A stretch of DNA of 64,000 nucleotides from Pseudohalocynthiibacter aestuariivivens. Lineage in GTDB: Bacteria > Pseudomonadota > Alphaproteobacteria > Rhodobacterales > Rhodobacteraceae. Of this stretch, positions 55,132 to 63,841 are shown in pieces (position 1 is the stretch's first letter; each line of letters starts with the position of its first letter). Below the pieces are notes generated by a model. The model saw only the letters and a list, made by a program, of their open reading frames with translations. It was not told the origin of the DNA and did not search any database. The position numbers were made by a program, and so were the translations under genes. The stretch lies in the NCBI RefSeq assembly GCF_018457175.1, contig NZ_JAGFNU010000001.1, positions 434,001 to 498,000 of the forward strand, given 5' to 3'.

Positions 55132-55865
55132 AACTTGATCTCATGACGTGGCAAGAGGTTGACGCACATCTGGCACGCGCGCCCGCCATTATTCTGCCGA
55201 CGGGTTCAATTGAACAGCACGGACCAATGGGATTGATCGGTACAGATGCTATTTGTGCAGAGGATATTGCGCAGGCCGCAGCGGAACTGACAAATACAAT
55301 TGTTGCACCAACACTTTGTTATGGGCCCGCCCCATTCAACATGGACTTTCCGGGTACTATGTCGCTCTCATTTGCAACCTATCAGGCCGTTGTAAGAGAG
55401 CTGTTCGAAGGTTTGATTTCGCAAGGCTTCAAGCGGATCTACGTTCTGAATGGTCATGGAGCAAACCTTGAGCCGCTACGAATTGAAGCCGCTCGTTTGG
55501 ATGAAAAAAAGGTTAGGGCGCGCAGTTGGTGGGACTTTGAACCGGTGAACAACCTGCGCCGTGAGTGGTATGGTGACTGGGAAGGCATGCACGCGACCCC
55601 GTCAGAAATATCAATCACACAGGTTAATCATCGTGCGGTTCTACCCGGACAAGCACAGAACCCACCTGTGAAACTCTCTTCTGAATTTATTCAAACACAT
55701 GCCGGTGATAAACATGGCCCTGCCGCAGAACACCGTGTGGCCTTTCCCGATGGCCGAGTTGGGTCCCACTCGGCTTTGGCGTCTAGAGAGCAAGGAGAGA
55801 TTTTGCTGAAGACCGCCGCAGCCTGCGTCGCAAAGGATTTTGCGTCTTTCACAGTAGATATTTAA
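55128..55865 (+). CDS. Creatininase family amidohydrolase
   Basis: A 245-residue metal-dependent amidohydrolase: LPTGSIEQHGPMGLIGTD (metal ligands E, H, D), the GTMSLSFATY segment, NGHGANLEPL and the late EISITQVNH. Family members hydrolyse creatinine, methylated or cyclic amides, or formamides. Which amide is split here is not determinable. It ends three bases into the convergent patatin gene. Confidence 0.92.
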   Translation: MKLDLMTWQEVDAHLARAPAIILPTGSIEQHGPMGLIGTDAICAEDIAQAAAELTNTIVAPTLCYGPAPFNMDFPGTMSLSFATYQAVVRELFEGLISQGFKRIYVLNGHGANLEPLRIEAARLDEKKVRARSWWDFEPVNNLRREWYGDWEGMHATPSEISITQVNHRAVLPGQAQNPPVKLSSEFIQTHAGDKHGPAAEHRVAFPDGRVGSHSALASREQGEILLKTAAACVAKDFASFTVDI

Positions 55866-56905
55866 CCCTGATGCTGCGCCCCGATACCCTGAAACATGGC
55901 GCGCAAGTCGACTGTTGATTTTTCCCCAATGTGGGCGTGGTTTTCTTTGAGCCAGTCGGCGGCGGTCTGACGACCAAGATCCCTGAGATGTGTCAAAAAT
56001 TTCCACTCAACATTCATTTTTGACGATGCGCCAAGCGGCATAAGCTCTTTCTGGTTTTCGATGATATGCACCCTTGTGTCGCGATATTCATCCGGGGACA
56101 AACTTCCTTCACGTATCAAACGTGAAACGAAATCGATCGAACGCAGTTCTTTCAGAAGGCTTCCGTTAAAGCTGATTTCATTGACCCGGTTCAAAATGTC
56201 CTGCGCGCTTTTAGGCGCTCCTTTTCTTTCTATAGGATTGATCTGGACGACCACGATATCTGCGCAATCAGATTCAGTGTGGAACGGAAACAAAGACGGG
56301 TTCCCCATATAGCCACCATCCCAGTAGGGTACGCCATCAATTTCGACGGCTTGATAGATGAGTGGAAGACAAGCAGACGCCATGACCATGTCAGCGGTCA
56401 ATTCCTTGCGATTGAAAACCTGAACACGGCCTGTTTCGACATTCGTTGCGGAGATAAAAATTTTCATTTTGTCACAGGATCGGACACGGTCAAAATCGAC
56501 GGTTTCTTCCAGCACCTGCTTCAGCGGATTGATGTTCATTGGATTTAGCTGATAAGGCGAGTAAACCCGGGAAAGAGCCTCGAAAAAATGGTATCCGGGC
56601 GATCTTTCCAAACTCCAGTTTCCCATGAAAACGTCTATGGGATGTCTTTGTACCGGGCTGGCACGTCCGTTTTCGCTCATCTTGTGCCAAAAGCAGTGCA
56701 TGGCTTCGCGTGCGCCTTCTTTACCACTACGCATGATACCATCAGCGCAGATAACCGCATTCATAGCTCCGGCTGATGTGCCAGAGATTGCGGCAATATC
56801 GATCCGCCCATCCTCGAATATTTTGTCAAGGACACCCCAAGTGAACGCGCCATGGGCACCGCCGCCCTGAAGGGCAAAATTCGCGCGTTTTTGTTCAGTG
56901 CTCAT
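55862..56905 (-). CDS. Patatin-like phospholipase
   Basis: A 347-residue patatin-domain lipid hydrolase: oxyanion-hole glycines GGGAHGAF (residues 14-21), nucleophile S44 in GTSAG, and the dyad aspartate D196 in WDGGYMG. No signal peptide, so it acts in the cytosol. Proteins of this kind are frequent in alphaproteobacteria with unknown physiological substrate; patatins also act as membrane-attacking effectors in some antiphage systems. It lies 192 bases downstream of the TIR-WD40 gene on the same strand. Confidence 0.93.
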   Translation of the reverse strand: MSTEQKRANFALQGGGAHGAFTWGVLDKIFEDGRIDIAAISGTSAGAMNAVICADGIMRSGKEGAREAMHCFWHKMSENGRASPVQRHPIDVFMGNWSLERSPGYHFFEALSRVYSPYQLNPMNINPLKQVLEETVDFDRVRSCDKMKIFISATNVETGRVQVFNRKELTADMVMASACLPLIYQAVEIDGVPYWDGGYMGNPSLFPFHTESDCADIVVVQINPIERKGAPKSAQDILNRVNEISFNGSLLKELRSIDFVSRLIREGSLSPDEYRDTRVHIIENQKELMPLGASSKMNVEWKFLTHLRDLGRQTAADWLKENHAHIGEKSTVDLRAMFQGIGAQHQG

Positions 56906-57097
56906 CGCGTTTCCTTAAAATACTAGGCTTTGGAGAGGCCTGTCTGGCAGCGATAAACATATACTGCCATCTTTAGGTTTCACCACCAACTAACGAGGAT
57001 TTGTGCTTGATGAAATGAATATGAAGGGAATATGAAATGCCGCTGAATGTGGTTACACTTGCGAACTGGAAAATCAGGCAATTGACCTTTGTAAGAT

Positions 57098-59404
57098 CTA
57101 TTCGTGATAAACTGGCATCTGGGGTGAGTAGTCTGAACAATCATCGATCTGCAGCGTGGTAACTTCATCCGTGTTTCGTACCGGGGGCACGATTGTGCGA
57201 TATCCATCTTTAAAGGGCAAAACCAAACAGGCAGTTTGCATCAGATTTCCCCCCGGCAGATTTACGTTCCAGACTCGTATGTCATCCGTTTCTCGCCACG
57301 TGACGACATGTTGGCCCTCGTCGGTGAAATCCGCCGAAAGGCTCGTATCAATTGGTTTCCCGGGATGGCGAAGCATAAACAGCAAAAGACTGGACTGCGT
57401 GTCCCATATCCGGACACTGCCATCATCTGCAGCCGTTACGAGAAAACGATCATCAGGTGAAAACGCAACGCTTGATACAATTCCACTGTGGTACAGAGTC
57501 CGATTAGAAATTGGACGCCCGGAGCTGGTGCTTTCAAGCGCGACAACGTTGTCTTCGGGGACAGTTGCCGTAATTTCACGATTGTGAGACATGAGCGATC
57601 GTTCATAAGGCACCGCAGATGCCAGGGATGCCTCGATCAAACTGTCATGTGCCGAGGTTTGGCCAAGACGCCGATGTAGTCCAAGTGCTACCTCGTATAC
57701 ATGCGCGGCTGCTTCGGAACTTGTAACGATCCGGTTGCCATCAGGTGAAAACGCTGCCTGCGTAAAGCGGCTAGAGGAATTGCGAATCTCAAGCATTTCG
57801 TTACCGTTTTCCGCCGATGACATAAGAACAGTTTTGCCGGTGGAGACGGTTACGATGCGTGTGCTGTCAGGCGAAAACGCGATGCTGCCAATTTCGGTAC
57901 CTTTCGGATAGATCGGCTGTGGCTCTAGCAGTGCAAGACCAGTCTCAAACTTCCATACCCCGACCATATTGTTGGCGGCGGCTACGATGGAGTGACCATC
58001 TGGCGAAATATCAGCTCGCGTAATCTGACCGACATGTTGGATTGGGTCACGTTTTTCGGTACCACTTGGAAAGTCAAAAATGCGCACTCTTTCACCCGTG
58101 ACGACCAGCAGTGAGCCCTTATCGCCCCCAAAGAAAACATCAACGATGGCAGCATCCATCTGAAGTGCAGGCCGCGTTTCCTTGCCCGTGTCCGGATTCC
58201 AGAAGCGAAGCGCCCTGTCGACGGCGGCTGTCACAATTGTTTTCCCATCAGGAGTAAAGGTAACAGCGGAGACGTCTACATTGTTCTCGATCTTCGTGCC
58301 GGTTCGGACGCGTGAACTGATATCCCAAACGATGACGTTTTTTCCAGATGCAACAGCGATACGTTGCTCGTCTGGCGAAAAATTAAATGTGGTCGCAGGC
58401 CCAGGTGTATTCAGGGATTTACCAAAGGAGGCCCCGGTAACAGCGTCATATAACTGAACGGTCTGCCGGTTCATTGCAGTCACAATGTATTGCTGATCGG
58501 GCGTGAACGCCGCATGTAAAACCGGGCCTTTTTGCGAAGTGATGTGGACACGAAGGCGTTGGTTCGCAATCGCTGTGCTGACGGCATTTAAAGCATCCAT
58601 AGGGCCGCTTTCCTGGGTGCTTGCCGCTGGTGGCCAAACGCCTAGCGCCATTCTTATGGCCTCTTCCGGATTGCGTGTGGCAAGATCACGGGCTTGTCGC
58701 GCAATGCGTTGCTGTTCTTTCGCGAATTCTAAACTAGCGCGCTGTTTTTGAAGGACTGCTATAAAACCGGCCGCAATGACAATTGAGACTACTGCGATCA
58801 GGTTAAGGCCCATGTTGCGACGTGCCTTTCGCCTGCTTACGGCGATAAATCGCTTCAGTTCAGGTGTGGGATCAGGTGTATTGTTGGGCTGTCTGTTTAA
58901 CCAGTCGATAGCATTACGCAGGTCTTTGCCGCGCAGTTCAGTGCCTATCTTGTTGACCCACCGGTTCGCCAGTTCACCAAATCGCGTGTGGGCGCGTATC
59001 CATTCGATATCCGCGTCAAAGGCGAACTTTGCTTTTTCCAGTTGCGGCTCAAAGACGACGTTTCCATAGAGGGGAATGTAGTTAATATGGGCAATTGTCG
59101 GGGGTAAATCTGCGCCGACATCTTCCAAAGCGACAGGGACCACGCGTTTGTTGAGTTGGTTGGCAAACTCAAGTTCCCACTTGCAGGTATCTGACAAAAG
59201 CGATGCCTGACTAAGAATGCACAGCACGACGTCCGCGCTTCGGATCATTTCTGCCAGACGCGGGCGCCATTCCTCAAGCGAGAGGATATCTTCGCTATCA
59301 ATGAATACCTGAAACCCGTCTGCTTTAAGCGCGTTGTAGATATTGTTCGCAACGGCATCGTCCTGACGCGAATAGGAAATGAAAATTCTGGCTTTGTTGT
59401 TCAT
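57098..59404 (-). CDS. TIR-transmembrane-WD40 protein
   Basis: A 768-residue protein in three parts. Residues 1-130: TIR domain, RIFISYSRQDDAVANNIYNA, with FIDSEDILSLEEW and the catalytic-type C74-x-x-E77 in DTCKWELEFA, so NAD cleavage is possible. Residues about 199-218: a single membrane helix (NLIAVVSIVIAAGFIAVL), followed by a helical linker with QQRIARQARDLA. Residues about 285-760: eight to ten WD40-like beta-propeller repeats (VSAVTFTPDGKTIVTAA, VSSVAFSPDDRFLVTAA, VRIWDTQ). The TIR would be cytosolic and, from the positive-inside rule, the propeller outside (or the reverse). Architecture is that of a receptor-like signal protein; immunity is one reading. Confidence 0.9.
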   Translation of the reverse strand: MNNKARIFISYSRQDDAVANNIYNALKADGFQVFIDSEDILSLEEWRPRLAEMIRSADVVLCILSQASLLSDTCKWELEFANQLNKRVVPVALEDVGADLPPTIAHINYIPLYGNVVFEPQLEKAKFAFDADIEWIRAHTRFGELANRWVNKIGTELRGKDLRNAIDWLNRQPNNTPDPTPELKRFIAVSRRKARRNMGLNLIAVVSIVIAAGFIAVLQKQRASLEFAKEQQRIARQARDLATRNPEEAIRMALGVWPPAASTQESGPMDALNAVSTAIANQRLRVHITSQKGPVLHAAFTPDQQYIVTAMNRQTVQLYDAVTGASFGKSLNTPGPATTFNFSPDEQRIAVASGKNVIVWDISSRVRTGTKIENNVDVSAVTFTPDGKTIVTAAVDRALRFWNPDTGKETRPALQMDAAIVDVFFGGDKGSLLVVTGERVRIFDFPSGTEKRDPIQHVGQITRADISPDGHSIVAAANNMVGVWKFETGLALLEPQPIYPKGTEIGSIAFSPDSTRIVTVSTGKTVLMSSAENGNEMLEIRNSSSRFTQAAFSPDGNRIVTSSEAAAHVYEVALGLHRRLGQTSAHDSLIEASLASAVPYERSLMSHNREITATVPEDNVVALESTSSGRPISNRTLYHSGIVSSVAFSPDDRFLVTAADDGSVRIWDTQSSLLLFMLRHPGKPIDTSLSADFTDEGQHVVTWRETDDIRVWNVNLPGGNLMQTACLVLPFKDGYRTIVPPVRNTDEVTTLQIDDCSDYSPQMPVYHE

Positions 59405-59629
59405 TTACCTGAAGATGTCCGTTTCTGATCCAGAATCTTAGGTGAAATGCCGGCTTCTGCAAAGGAATGATTCTAGCAAAATTACGAATGAAAATTCGTT
59501 GATTTGATCTGCACCTGAGTTTCCGGATCAAAAATTAAAAAAAATAAAGCAATAAAATCAATTAGCTTAGTTCATTTTTGACAAGAGCTGAGTAAAAAAT
59601 TAAAGAAAGTGTGTTGACTACACTAAGTG
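59405..59629. other. AT-rich spacer upstream of exported-protein gene
   Basis: About 225 bases without a gene, with A/T runs around 59520-59610. It holds the promoter of the TIR gene (minus) and, at 59614-59642, the core promoter of the next gene. Confidence 0.5.
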
Positions 59630-59648
59630 TTAGTGTCAAATTAACACC
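59614..59648 (+). promoter_or_regulatory. Promoter with overlapping TTAGTGT-N7-ACACC inverted repeat
   Basis: TTGACT at 59614-59619 and CAAATT 17 bases further can serve as -35 and -10. The inverted repeat GTGT-CAAATTA-ACAC (59633-59647), preceded by TTA, lies over the -10. The same motif precedes the Nudix regulator gene. Confidence 0.5.
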
Positions 59649-59699
59649 ATCAAAAAGATACAAACACACAAACCAAACAAAGAACGAAGGGAATAGAAA

Positions 59700-60194
59700 A
59701 TGAAACTCAAAACACTCGTACTCGCAGTCGCAACTCCTCTGGCACTCTCAACAATCGGATCAGCAAGTTCTGCCTCTGCGGCCTGCCCAGATTGGCGTGA
59801 TGAAGCCCGGACCGAAATCCACAGCAATGCCCAGCAACTTTATACGCGTCACAGCTATTCAGTTCTTGCTGGTGGGGACGTCCAGGTTGACTACTGCCGC
59901 GTAAGCGATCAGACCCCAGAACCAGCAACCGGTTTTGTAGCGGACCGCCCGGATTTCGAAGTGTACTACGATGGCTCCAGTGACTATGCCCTCGAAATTT
60001 CGGTCACCGGAGAATGTGACACAACACTTCTGGTGAACACAGCGAACGAAAACTGGTTCTTCGATGACGACGCTGCCGGAAACGGCAACCCCCGCATCTA
60101 CCTGACCTCACCGTCCGAAGGGTGGTATGACATCTGGGTTGGCACATTTAACAACAGCATGTGTGACGCAGAACTGCACCTTGAAACTTACTAA
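59700..60194 (+). CDS. Exported protein of unknown function, possible PPC-like beta domain
   Basis: A 164-residue protein with a signal peptide (LALSTIGSASSASA, cut before ACPDW). The mature chain has a short N-terminal region (ACPDWRDEARTEIHSNAQQL) and a beta-rich C-terminal half with VYYDGSSDYALEISVTGEC, LLVNTANENWFFDDDAAGNG and GWYDIWVGTFNN, resembling the PPC/bacterial pre-peptidase type fold. Four cysteines could form two disulfides. I do not recognise a function. An efficient terminator follows, and its promoter carries the same inverted repeat as the NrtR-like gene. Confidence 0.75.
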   Translation: MKLKTLVLAVATPLALSTIGSASSASAACPDWRDEARTEIHSNAQQLYTRHSYSVLAGGDVQVDYCRVSDQTPEPATGFVADRPDFEVYYDGSSDYALEISVTGECDTTLLVNTANENWFFDDDAAGNGNPRIYLTSPSEGWYDIWVGTFNNSMCDAELHLETY

Positions 60195-60195
60195 G

Positions 60196-60223
60196 AAAAA
60201 GAGGCCTTGAAGGCCTCTTTTTT
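60196..60223 (+). terminator. Rho-independent terminator
   Basis: AAAAAGAGGCC-TTGAA-GGCCTCTTTTTT, stem with T-run, directly after the exported-protein gene. Confidence 0.93.
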
Positions 60224-60316
60224 CATTGAATTTGGCCGTTCCTTCGATAAGGGCGGCCAAATTTCTGATGGAAACCCATAATGCCGACTAAGGTGATCAA
60301 TTGATATTGCTCACAG

Positions 60317-60336
60317 TTAGTGTTCATTATACACGT
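60317..60336. promoter_or_regulatory. TTAGTGT-N7-ACAC inverted repeat, candidate NrtR operator
   Basis: TTAGTGT-TCATTAT-ACACGT, 30 bases before the Nudix regulator ATG. Same half-sites and spacing as at 59630-59648. Confidence 0.55.
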
Positions 60337-60364
60337 ATCATGGTTTTCGAAATAAAGGTCCAGT

Positions 60365-61021
60365 ATGAGTTATACATATGATTACCCGCATCCCGCCGTC
60401 ACGGCAGATATTGTGATATTTTCAATCCGTGACGAGGAATTGCATGTTCTTCTTATTCAACGGAAACTTAACCCGTTTAAGGGGGCCTGGGCGTTGCCTG
60501 GTGGGTTTATTCAGATGGATGAAGATCTGGAAACCGGGGCCGCACGAGAGTTGGCAGAAGAAACGGGCCTGACAGGTATTCATCTGGAACAACTAGGTGC
60601 CTTTGGCCGACCTGATCGTGACCCGCGGGAAAGGGTGATCACGATCGCTTTTCTCGCTTTGGTTCCGTCTGACAAACTTGTGCTGAGCGCTGCAACGGAT
60701 GCAAGCGATGCGCAGTGGCACAATCTGTCAGACCTGCCAAAGCTCGCTTTCGATCACGAGAACATTCTGAACGCGGGCCGGGAGCGTCTTGCAAACATGG
60801 TTTCAAGCGATATCGCGCAATCTGCACGGGTAGTTTTTAAATTTTTGCCGGGAAAATTCACGCTTGCCCAAGCGCAGAGTGTTTTTGAAATCATCAAAGG
60901 AGAAGCATTGGATAAGCGAAATTTCAGAAAATGGATCATGGCAAATTGGGCGCTTACGGATCTGGAGGAAAAAACACAAGGTGGGCGCCATCGACCGGCC
61001 GCTTTGTACTCTCTGACCTAG
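60365..61021 (+). CDS. Nudix-domain transcriptional regulator, NrtR-like
   Basis: A 218-residue protein with an N-terminal Nudix domain and a C-terminal winged-helix part. The Nudix box is intact: G47..E53, R61-E62-L63, E65-E66-x-G68 (GGFIQMDEDLETG, AARELAEETGL). The C-terminal region has FTLAQAQSVFEIIKGEALDK and RNFRKWI, the NrtR DNA-binding pattern. NrtR proteins sense ADP-ribose and usually repress NAD-metabolism genes. An intact Nudix box would even allow hydrolysis. Targets here are not clear, but a shared inverted repeat points to itself and the exported-protein gene. Confidence 0.85.
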   Translation: MSYTYDYPHPAVTADIVIFSIRDEELHVLLIQRKLNPFKGAWALPGGFIQMDEDLETGAARELAEETGLTGIHLEQLGAFGRPDRDPRERVITIAFLALVPSDKLVLSAATDASDAQWHNLSDLPKLAFDHENILNAGRERLANMVSSDIAQSARVVFKFLPGKFTLAQAQSVFEIIKGEALDKRNFRKWIMANWALTDLEEKTQGGRHRPAALYSLT

Positions 61022-61188
61022 AGGGCGAAGTATCTAAGAGACTCGCAAGTGGGCGCATTAACTGGTTTTGAGGGTCGAAAAGGTCAAAAGCAACTGATCG
61101 CCCTTTCAGACGTTGGGGCTCATATGCTACCAACAAGTGACGCTCACGCGACGACCCAGTGCGTCAAGATAGAACCTGAGGATCAGAC

Positions 61189-62169
61189 ATGACCCGCAAG
61201 ATTAATCCGTTTTTTCAGCCTGTTTCAGCGATGGATTTACCACGGTACGCAGGTGTTCCCACCTTTATGCGTCTGCCTTATCTGACCTCCGATGACCCAA
61301 ACTACGCAGCTGTCGAATTGGGCCTCGTCGGTGTGCCGTGGGATGGTGGGACGACCAACCGACCCGGTGCAAGACACGGCCCGCGAAGCCTGCGTGACTA
61401 TTCCACAATGATCCGTGCAGGCAATCCCGTGAGTGGGATAAACCCTTTTTCATCGGTCAATTGTGCAGATCTTGGTGACGTGCCACCAAACCCAATAGAT
61501 TTGCACGACAGCATGGAACGCATTTCCACTTTCTACGCTGGCTTAAAGCAAAACAAGATTACGCCGATGACGGCGGGTGGGGATCATCTGATCGCTCTGC
61601 CGATACTGCGCGGGCTTGCAAGCGATGCGCCTGTTGGGTTGATCCAGTTTGACTCTCATACCGACCTTTTTGACAGCTACTTTGGTGGCAATAAATATAC
61701 CCACGGAACACCTTTTCGCCGCGCGATCGAGGAAGGTTTGGTTGATCCAAAGCGCATGGTTCAAATCGGTATTCGCGGTACTGCGTACAATATCGAAGAT
61801 GTTGAATGGGGTCTGGATCAAGGTATCCGGATTATTCGAATTGAAGAGTTTTTTGATAGGGGCGCGGCAGATGTCATGGCGGAAGTGCGAGGTATCGTTG
61901 GCACCGAGCCAGCCTATTGCACCTTCGATATTGATTTCATTGACCCGACGTTCGCGCCCGGCACAGGAACACCAGAGATTGGTGGCCCCAATAGTTTTCA
62001 GGCGCAGCAGGTTGTTCGTGCGCTTGAAGGTGTGAACCTGATTGGGGCAGATTTGGTGGAAGTATCGCCACCATTTGATCCCACAGGCGGTACAGCCTGG
62101 CTAGGAGTTTCGATCATGTTTGAGCTCATGTGTGTTTTGTCCGCTGCAATTCGGGAAAACCAGGCGTAG
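61189..62169 (+). CDS. speB: Agmatinase-family ureohydrolase
   Basis: A 326-residue manganese-type ureohydrolase (arginase/agmatinase fold). Metal ligands: H133 in GGDHLI, D155, H157 and D159 in DSHTD, D247 and D249 in FDIDFIDP. GTGTPEIGG and VEVSPPFDPTGGTAWLG are typical of the agmatinase/guanidinobutyrase branch. The common DAHTD reads DSHTD here. The guanidino substrate (agmatine, 4-guanidinobutyrate or guanidine) cannot be decided. TGAGGATC precedes ATG 61189. Confidence 0.88.
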   Translation: MTRKINPFFQPVSAMDLPRYAGVPTFMRLPYLTSDDPNYAAVELGLVGVPWDGGTTNRPGARHGPRSLRDYSTMIRAGNPVSGINPFSSVNCADLGDVPPNPIDLHDSMERISTFYAGLKQNKITPMTAGGDHLIALPILRGLASDAPVGLIQFDSHTDLFDSYFGGNKYTHGTPFRRAIEEGLVDPKRMVQIGIRGTAYNIEDVEWGLDQGIRIIRIEEFFDRGAADVMAEVRGIVGTEPAYCTFDIDFIDPTFAPGTGTPEIGGPNSFQAQQVVRALEGVNLIGADLVEVSPPFDPTGGTAWLGVSIMFELMCVLSAAIRENQA

Positions 62170-62232
62170 CTATGACCGACAATCAAGTTTAGTTTTGTTT
62201 CGCCTTCGGGCGAACGTCTAGCAGTCAACATG

Positions 62233-62592
62233 CTAGGATTTCGTCGCAGATCGTGAATTGCGGATTGTTACACCTAGAAAAGCTGTGACATACCCTAGTA
62301 TGGCTCCTAGCGTATCTGCCAGAAAATCCTGGTATTCACCTTGCCGGCCCACCATCGGCTGGATGATCTCGATTAGAAGCCCGTAAACAATCGCGGCTGG
62401 AAGTACCCAGATCGCATTTCGCAAGTGAAAGTAGCAAAGCGGTATGACCAACGCCCAAAACGCCACCAAATGATGGAGTTTGTCTGAACTTATTTCCGGT
62501 CTCTTGGGTGGTTCAATCAAAGGGGTCAGCGTCCCGATGGTGATCAACACAAAAATTGCGATCGATATGATCCAGGCCAACCGAGAAGACAT
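62233..62592 (-). CDS. VanZ-like family membrane protein
   Basis: A 119-residue protein with three or four membrane segments: IISIAIFVLITIGTLTPL at the N-terminus, then SSDKLHHLVAFWALVIPLCY with the conserved D-K-x-x-H, VYGLLIEIIQPMVGRQGEYQDFLADTLGAILGY with E-x-x-Q and D-x-x-A-D. VanZ relatives affect teicoplanin resistance in enterococci, but in proteobacteria the role is unknown. Convergent with the agmatinase gene. Confidence 0.87.
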   Translation of the reverse strand: MSSRLAWIISIAIFVLITIGTLTPLIEPPKRPEISSDKLHHLVAFWALVIPLCYFHLRNAIWVLPAAIVYGLLIEIIQPMVGRQGEYQDFLADTLGAILGYVTAFLGVTIRNSRSATKS

Positions 62593-62699
62593 AAAAAGTA
62601 ACCTTGTTTCCTAATCTTCTACACATCTCAGCGTTTAGTTACCATTGTCTAAGTTGCAAAGCCATGTACTCTGGAAGTGTTAATAATTCAGGGCCAGTT

Positions 62700-62957
62700 A
62701 TGCGTGGTTCTCTCATAATCTTACTTTTCCTCACGGCCTGTAGTCCTTCGGTGTCTCCGTTTGGCGCAATTGAGCGTAAGACAATTGAGTATCAGCAAGG
62801 TGAGGCGCTCATGAAGGATTGTTACCAGCGTCAACAGCGTTGCACTGAATGGCTGGCGTTCAAGGCTGACTGGGAGGCAAGATTGAAAAATGTCACAACG
62901 TTTGAACGCAGCTTGGCAGCGCATAAGGCACGTGTTGCAGCGGGTGGATCTGTGTAA
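62700..62957 (+). CDS. Small lipoprotein, unknown
   Basis: An 85-residue protein with a lipoprotein signal (MRGSLIILLFLTAC, lipobox LTAC with C14) followed by a short charged helical chain (ERKTIEYQQGEALMKDCYQR, LAFKADWEARLK, SLAAHKARVAAGG). Two further cysteines lie close together (DCYQRQQRC). No family recognised. ATG 62700 is chosen for the signal; two in-frame ATGs upstream are less likely. Confidence 0.6.
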   Translation: MRGSLIILLFLTACSPSVSPFGAIERKTIEYQQGEALMKDCYQRQQRCTEWLAFKADWEARLKNVTTFERSLAAHKARVAAGGSV

Positions 62958-62986
62958 CCGTCGAAAATCATGGCCTCTAAAGGAAA

Positions 62987-63008
62987 ACCGCCGCGCTTTG
63001 GCGGCGGT
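62987..63008 (-). terminator. Hairpin, probable terminator for the minus strand
   Basis: ACCGCCGC-GCTTTG-GCGGCGGT, eight-pair stem. On the minus strand it is followed by TTTTCCTTT, on the plus strand by CCTTCG, so it fits the GntR gene better, although it lies 150 bases beyond its stop. Confidence 0.5.
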
Positions 63009-63157
63009 CCTTCGAAGCATCTCATTTACGCTCGGTTAAGAAGATATGCTTGGAATTGAAGCGAATTAGACTAGCTTCGACGTAATATTTATACCACAAA
63101 ATTTAGTGAGTCGCAGCATCAGAGTTTTCATCTGGTATCGGCGTGCAATTGATGCGC

Positions 63158-63841
63158 TCAAAACAGGTGCTTTCTTATTCGCTCAAATCCATATCCGATG
63201 TGTATTCTCTGAATATATCCGACTGCCTCTAAATCGTTCGCCGCAAGTGCGGCGTTGATTTCTGTAAGCTCATCAACCAGCGCCCGTGCCACGTCTGGTC
63301 CAACGATGTCACCAACACGGTACCACGTGCTGGCAGCCTGATAGTATGTTTGGAGCCAAAAAGACCGCAATACGATGTTTCCGATCAGGCTTGCGATGAG
63401 AATGTTCAGCTGGTGATTGAGAATGATATAGGACCGTAGATTGAATTCTTCGACCAATGCGTTCGCCTGTCTTAGCAAATCTGTCGCTTGCGATTTGTAA
63501 GCCTCCTCGATTTTAGTCGGTGTGGTTCTGCCTATTAGGGTCGCAAGATGAAGGCGCATTTCATAAACTTGCATTACTTCATCATCTGACAGCGAAACAA
63601 CAACAGTGCCAACGCCGTTGCGCGTTTCGACGAGGCCCAGATGGTTGATGCGGCTTATAGCGTCCCGTACCGGGGTTCGGCTGACGCCAAATTCCTTTGC
63701 CAGATCTGCTTCTTTCAATTGGTCGCCCGGACGATAGTCCAAAAAGCAGATGCGAAGCAGAATTCCACTCTGAATATCTTCAACAGTCGATTTGTTGCTG
63801 TTGCTTTCTGGCAGAGTATTTGACGCATCACTAAGGGGCAC
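63158..63841 (-). CDS. GntR family transcriptional regulator, FCD type
   Basis: A 227-residue regulator: winged helix (QLKEADLAKEFGVSRTPVRD, AISRINHLGLVETRNGVGTV) and an all-helical FadR C-terminal domain (VYEMRLHLATLIGRTT; ILNHQLNILIASLIGN; EINAALAANDLEAVGYIQRI). The first helical His is partly replaced: N/H pattern of metal-binding FCD proteins is only partly kept. Start GTG 63841 with AAGGAGAGG upstream. Its target is probably the gene beginning beyond the right edge, since an inverted repeat lies between. Confidence 0.92.
   Translation of the reverse strand: MPLSDASNTLPESNSNKSTVEDIQSGILLRICFLDYRPGDQLKEADLAKEFGVSRTPVRDAISRINHLGLVETRNGVGTVVVSLSDDEVMQVYEMRLHLATLIGRTTPTKIEEAYKSQATDLLRQANALVEEFNLRSYIILNHQLNILIASLIGNIVLRSFWLQTYYQAASTWYRVGDIVGPDVARALVDELTEINAALAANDLEAVGYIQRIHIGYGFERIRKHLF

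Noticed and set aside
57037-57162. 41-codon plus-strand frame near the end of the TIR gene
   Set aside because: It overlaps the TIR C-terminus in antisense and shows no signal or domain features.
62199-62214. TTCGCC-TTCG-GGCGAA hairpin as terminator between agmatinase and VanZ genes
   Set aside because: No T-run follows on either strand. The UUCG tetraloop makes a stable hairpin, but termination cannot be claimed.
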